DNA from: Oligoflexia bacterium
GTDB lineage: Bacteria > Bdellovibrionota > UBA1018 > CAIMNF01
Assembly: GCA_903842755.1 (NCBI GenBank)
Contig: CAIMNF010000015.1
Location: 1-18,627 of the forward strand
DNA: 18,627 bases
Direction: 5' to 3'
In this document: in pieces, positions 15,740 to 18,627 of the stretch
How positions within the stretch are numbered: the stretch's first letter is position 1
How the letters are laid out: every line of letters begins with the position of its first letter
Made by a program: the position numbers and the translations under genes
The notes under the pieces: model-generated
The model's database searches: none
Told to the model about the DNA's origin: nothing
The model's input: only the letters and a program-made list of their open reading frames with translations

Positions 15740-17041
15740 ATGAGTTCTCATTCAATTCAGCGACAAGTCACTTCACCTGCAAATCCGGCTAAAGACTTAT
15801 TCTCAAAGTGTTACCGATGGGAAGACGCCAAGAAGCTACAAGCCATGGGACTTTATCCTTATTTTAGGCCAATCACTGCATCCACCGGAAATAATGTGGT
15901 CACCCACGGCAAGCGCCAGGTGATGATTGGTTCAAATAATTACTTGGGACTTACCCATGATCCCCGTGTTATGGCCGCAGCAAAAGAAGCGATTGAAAAG
16001 TATGGTACGGGATGTACGGGTTCACGTTTCTTGAACGGTAATTTAGACCTGCACGAGGAGCTTGAAGCGCGCTTAGCGAAGTTTGTGGGTAAACAAGCAG
16101 CGCTTTGTTTCTCGACCGGGTTTTTTGTCAATCAAGGAACTCTCGGGTGCCTAGTTGGCCGCAGCGATGTCATTTACAGTGATCGAGAAAACCATGCTTC
16201 GATCGTGGAAGGCACTCAAGTTACTCTGGGCGATACCGTTCGTTTTAAACATAACGATATGGCCGATTTAGAGCGGGTTTTGAAAAATTCTCGTGAAAAA
16301 TACGACGGAGCAATGATCGTCGCAGACGGTGTTTTTTCAATGTCGGGCGATGTATTGAATTTACCCGGTATTGTAGAGCTTGCGCAAAAGTACAATTGCA
16401 AAGTTTACGTCGATGATGCGCACTCGCTTGGAGTATTAGGTGCCAGAGGTGAAGGTACAGGCCACCATTTTAATTTGAATGATCAAGTAGACTTGGTCAT
16501 GGGAACCTTTTCGAAATCGTTTGCGTCGATTGGCGGATTTATTGCGGGCAATGCAGACGTTGTTCATTACATTAAGCATAAGGCACGACCATTTATTTTT
16601 AGTGCAGCCATGAGTCCTGCTGCAGTAGCAACTGCTTTAAAGTGCTTAGATATTATGGAAACCGAACCGCAGCATATTGAGAAGCTTCGTAAAAATGCGG
16701 ATTACATGAATAAGAACTTAAAAGATCTTGGATTTAATACGCTGAATAGCACTACTCCAATTATCCCTCTTCTCATTGGGGATGATGCAACGACCTTTGT
16801 GGTGACGCAAAAGCTCTGCGAGGCAGGAGTATTTGTTACTCCAGTCGTGCGCCCCGCTGTCCCTGAGGGCTGCACACTGATTCGTACCAGCTATATGGCC
16901 ACTCATACTCAAGAGGATTTAGATTACGCGCTTGAAAATCTAGAAAAAATTGGCAAAGAATGTGGTGTTTTAGGAAATCCAGAGCGAACCGAACAACTGA
17001 ATAAATTGGCATTGGATCACTTTGGCGTACACGCCAATTGA
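15740..17041 (+). CDS. spt: Serine palmitoyltransferase (PLP-dependent alpha-oxoamine synthase)
   Basis: A 433-residue fold-type I PLP enzyme that condenses L-serine with an acyl-CoA such as palmitoyl-CoA to give 3-ketodihydrosphingosine, the first step of sphingolipid synthesis, in the cytoplasm. The PLP-binding lysine is K259 in GTFSKSFASIGGF; H152 in DRENHASI is the ring-stacking histidine; D225 and H228 in VDDAHS contact the cofactor. NNYLGLT, GTGCTGSRFLNGN, FKHNDMADLE and LIRTSYMATHT are closer to bacterial serine palmitoyltransferases than to BioF, Kbl or HemA. About 40 extra N-terminal residues also fit SPT. No acyl-carrier or other sphingolipid gene is adjacent. It has its own promoter and GGGAG 5 bases before the ATG, and its stop overlaps ruvC. 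Kbl-like activity is the main alternative. Confidence 0.85.
   Translation: MSSHSIQRQVTSPANPAKDLFSKCYRWEDAKKLQAMGLYPYFRPITASTGNNVVTHGKRQVMIGSNNYLGLTHDPRVMAAAKEAIEKYGTGCTGSRFLNGNLDLHEELEARLAKFVGKQAALCFSTGFFVNQGTLGCLVGRSDVIYSDRENHASIVEGTQVTLGDTVRFKHNDMADLERVLKNSREKYDGAMIVADGVFSMSGDVLNLPGIVELAQKYNCKVYVDDAHSLGVLGARGEGTGHHFNLNDQVDLVMGTFSKSFASIGGFIAGNADVVHYIKHKARPFIFSAAMSPAAVATALKCLDIMETEPQHIEKLRKNADYMNKNLKDLGFNTLNSTTPIIPLLIGDDATTFVVTQKLCEAGVFVTPVVRPAVPEGCTLIRTSYMATHTQEDLDYALENLEKIGKECGVLGNPERTEQLNKLALDHFGVHAN
17022..17037 (+). repeat. Hairpin at the end of spt, just before the ruvC start
   Basis: TTGGCG (17022-17027) and CGCCAA (17032-17037) are perfect arms around the tetraloop TACA; a seventh T-A pair is possible if the loop closes to two bases. 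It codes the last SPT residues (FGVHAN) and ends 3 bases before the ruvC ATG, where a ribosome site should be. No T-run follows, so it is not a typical terminator. Confidence 0.6.
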
Positions 17042-17625
17042 TGCGTATTCTGGGGATCGATCCAGGATCGCGACTTTTGGGGTATGGGTGTATTGAACGA
17101 TTGGGGAGTTCCCTTTCGGTGCTTGAGCACGGTACGATACGCCTTTTTCATAAAGAATATCGAGATATCCCCGTTGATGAAACGACGCCTTCACGGTTAA
17201 AAGAAATTTACCAAGAGCTGACCCAGGTGATTCAACGCTTTAAACCTCAGGCTATAGCCGTGGAAAAAGTATTTTTTGCCAAAAACGCAATGTCGGCATT
17301 AAAACTTGGTCAGGCGCGGGGTGTGGTCTTACTTTGCGGGGCCATGAACGACTTGGAAATTTACGAATACAGCGTCACGGAAGTAAAGAGCATCATCACA
17401 GGGCACGGGCGCGCCGATAAAGAACAGGTTTCCAAAATGCTTCAACTTTTCTTAGGAAAACAGGCTTTTGCGACGGCCGACGCTTCCGATGCTCTTGCTC
17501 TTGCCGTAGCGCACGGGTTATCTCCGCTTTCTTCCGGAAAGCCTAATCTAAAGGCGCCGAAAGGCCCATCTTCTCGGCACACACTCAAAGATATATTTGC
17601 GGCAAAAGTAGTCAAAAAAGCCTAA
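17041..17625 (+). CDS. ruvC: Crossover junction endodeoxyribonuclease RuvC
   Basis: A 194-residue Holliday-junction resolvase that cuts four-way junctions in the RuvABC pathway. The catalytic acidic residues are D7 (MRILGIDPGS), E75 (AIAVEKVFF), D147 and D150 (ATADASDALALAVAH), matching the four in E. coli RuvC (D7, E66, D138, D141). The extra length over E. coli (173 residues) comes from a slightly longer N-terminal half and a basic tail. I take ATG at 17041 and not the TTG directly before it, because MRILGIDPG is the family N-terminus. The ATG shares its A with the spt TGA stop, and no Shine-Dalgarno sequence is visible, so translation probably depends on coupling to spt. Confidence 0.97.
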   Translation: MRILGIDPGSRLLGYGCIERLGSSLSVLEHGTIRLFHKEYRDIPVDETTPSRLKEIYQELTQVIQRFKPQAIAVEKVFFAKNAMSALKLGQARGVVLLCGAMNDLEIYEYSVTEVKSIITGHGRADKEQVSKMLQLFLGKQAFATADASDALALAVAHGLSPLSSGKPNLKAPKGPSSRHTLKDIFAAKVVKKA

Positions 17626-17638
17626 TTGTCTTTTATTA

Positions 17639-17686
17639 ACCCCTGGCTTCACGGTTTAAATTTTGTTAGCTTAACCGAAAAGGGGT
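17639..17686 (+). repeat. Nested inverted repeats in the ruvA leader
   Basis: The 66-base ruvC-ruvA gap contains an outer pair, ACCCCT (17639-17644) with AGGGGT (17681-17686), and an inner pair, CGGTT (17652-17656) with AACCG (17673-17677), which extends by two A-T pairs past a bulged T. The right outer arm is the ruvA ribosome binding site (AGGGG, ending 6 bases before the ATG at 17692). Folding would hide it. It is short and may be fortuitous; no convincing promoter is seen in this gap. Confidence 0.4.
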
Positions 17687-17691
17687 AGCCC

Positions 17692-18327
17692 ATGCTTGCG
17701 TATCTGTCTGGTGTTGTTAAAGAGCGAAATCAGGGTGAGATGATCCTGGCTGTGGGGAACGAGTCAAACGGAATTGTGGGTTACCAAGTCAAAACCCCCG
17801 ATCATCCCCGGTACGAAATCTTAATTCCAGGCCAGCGCGCGGAAGTTTATCTTTATACGCATGTTCGTGAAGACGCCTTGGACCTTTATGGTTTCCTTAC
17901 GGCGGCCGAAAAAAGCCTCTACATGACTTTTCTTTCTGTATCCGGTGTTGGTCCAAAAATGGCCTTGGGTTTACTTTCTTTTACGGATGCATCTTCGTTA
18001 ATTCAAATGATTCTCGATGAAGATAAAGACGCCCTCACGCACATTTCCGGTGTTGGGAAAAAGACTGCGGAGAGAATTATTTTAGAATTAAAAGATACCC
18101 TCCGCAAAAAAGTAGAGAATCAAGTTTTTGTCCTAGAGAAGAAATCGAGTACACCGGGAATGGGCGTTGACCGCGCGGGACCGCTTTTTATTGAGTCGTA
18201 CTTAGCCCTCCAAGCGCTTGGCTACAAGGAAGCCCATGCAAAAACAATGATCGAAAAAGTATTAATGGAAAAACAATGCTCGCAGGTTGAGGATGTGATC
18301 AAGCGGGCCCTCCAAACGAGCATTTAA
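17692..18327 (+). CDS. ruvA: Holliday junction branch migration protein RuvA
   Basis: A 211-residue DNA-binding subunit that holds the Holliday junction as a tetramer and recruits the RuvB motor. Domain I is an OB fold (residues 1-63, opening MLAYLSGVV); domain II has two helix-hairpin-helix motifs, SVSGVGPKMAL (82-92) and ISGVGKKTAERIILELKD (118-135); a linker follows, then the C-terminal RuvB-binding domain III (about 165-211, LALQALGYKEAHAKTMIEKV). The length is typical. AGGGG precedes the start by 6 bases. The stop TAA is part of the ruvB ribosome site. Confidence 0.97.
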   Translation: MLAYLSGVVKERNQGEMILAVGNESNGIVGYQVKTPDHPRYEILIPGQRAEVYLYTHVREDALDLYGFLTAAEKSLYMTFLSVSGVGPKMALGLLSFTDASSLIQMILDEDKDALTHISGVGKKTAERIILELKDTLRKKVENQVFVLEKKSSTPGMGVDRAGPLFIESYLALQALGYKEAHAKTMIEKVLMEKQCSQVEDVIKRALQTSI

Positions 18328-18338
18328 GGAAGAACCGA

Positions 18339-18627
18339 ATGGAAGAAACGAGAATACTCTCTAGTCAAATTCCGGAAGAACAGGCCTCAAGCGAAATAAA
18401 AATTGAACAAAGCTTAAGGCCGCAGTTTCTTGCGGAATACATTGGCCAAGAAAATGTTCGGGAAAAGATTGATCTTTTTATCAAGGCCGCAAAGCAGCGC
18501 GGAGATGCCTTGGATCACGTATTATTGGCGGGCCCCCCTGGATTAGGAAAAACAACTCTTGCGCAAATTATTGCGCGTGAGATGGGCACACAGATTCACA
18601 TTGTCACTGGGCCAACGGTAGAAAAAA
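18339..18627 (+). CDS. ruvB: Holliday junction helicase RuvB, N-terminal part (partial)
   Basis: The first 96 codons of ruvB; the frame is open to the window edge. After a variable leader the protein reads SLRPQFLAEYIGQENVREKI, then ALDHVLLAGPPGLGKTTLAQ, where the Walker A motif is GPPGLGKT (residues 65-72) with K71, followed by IVTGPTVEK, all characteristic of RuvB. It is the hexameric AAA+ ATPase that drives branch migration with RuvA. AAGGA (18326-18330) overlaps the ruvA stop and lies 8 bases before the ATG, so ruvA and ruvB are coupled. The Walker B and sensor motifs lie beyond the window. Confidence 0.97.
   Translation, partial: MEETRILSSQIPEEQASSEIKIEQSLRPQFLAEYIGQENVREKIDLFIKAAKQRGDALDHVLLAGPPGLGKTTLAQIIAREMGTQIHIVTGPTVEK

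Noticed and set aside
17022..17037. Rho-independent terminator between spt and ruvC
   Set aside because: The stem is good but it is followed by TTGATGCG, with no T-run, and lies inside coding sequence.
17038..17040. TTG start for ruvC one codon upstream
   Set aside because: The adjacent ATG at 17041 gives MRILGIDPGS, the family N-terminus, and makes the usual TGATG overlap.
1..18627. Mobile elements, CRISPR arrays, tRNA or rRNA genes, toxin-antitoxin or defence genes
   Set aside because: No transposase, terminal repeats, regularly spaced repeats, tRNA-like cloverleaf or defence domains were seen; almost all sequence is accounted for by conserved genes.

Overview
This window is dense, almost entirely coding chromosomal DNA carrying three blocks of conserved genes. 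Nearly all genes lie on the + strand. The organism is a Gram-negative-type bacterium of moderate GC (just under 50% judged by eye). Separate nuoC and nuoD genes, a bacterial serine palmitoyltransferase and a long TPR protein on the respiratory operon would fit the Bdellovibrionota/former deltaproteobacterial area, but this placement is an inference from gene content and not proven.

Region 1 (1-12336) is most of a proton-pumping NADH:quinone oxidoreductase (respiratory complex I) operon: the last 42 codons of nuoB, then complete nuoC, D, E, F, G, H, I, J, K, L, M and N. Seven junctions are ATGA start/stop overlaps and no gap exceeds 5 bases, so the block reads as one translationally coupled transcript whose promoter lies left of the window. 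All expected Fe-S ligands are visible in E, F, G and I, and the NuoB fragment keeps its PGCPP cysteine. NuoG is unusual: it has 472 residues because the molybdopterin-type domain is strongly shortened, yet it keeps the extra N7-type cluster motif. Six bases after nuoN comes a 963-residue, apparently membrane-anchored TPR protein (12343-15234), placed like the last gene of the operon.

Region 2 (15235-15739) holds a small acidic low-complexity hypothetical gene on the - strand, convergent with the TPR gene and divergent from the next gene. The 126-base AT-rich spacer between the divergent starts carries a good sigma70-type promoter (TTGACT, 17 bases, TATAAC) for the rightward gene, a perfect inverted repeat over its -35 and spacer, and a possible extended -10 for the leftward gene.

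Region 3 (15740-18627) begins with a PLP-dependent alpha-oxoamine synthase best read as serine palmitoyltransferase, the first enzyme of sphingolipid synthesis. Its stop codon overlaps the start of ruvC, followed by ruvA and the first 96 codons of ruvB. The Holliday-junction processing genes thus seem to share a transcript with a lipid gene.

I saw no tRNA, rRNA, CRISPR array, insertion sequence or phage gene. There is no obvious new defence or mobile system here. The points most worth a second look are the reduced NuoG, the TPR protein attached to complex I, and the promoter/operator region and RNA structures around the spt-ruvCAB unit.
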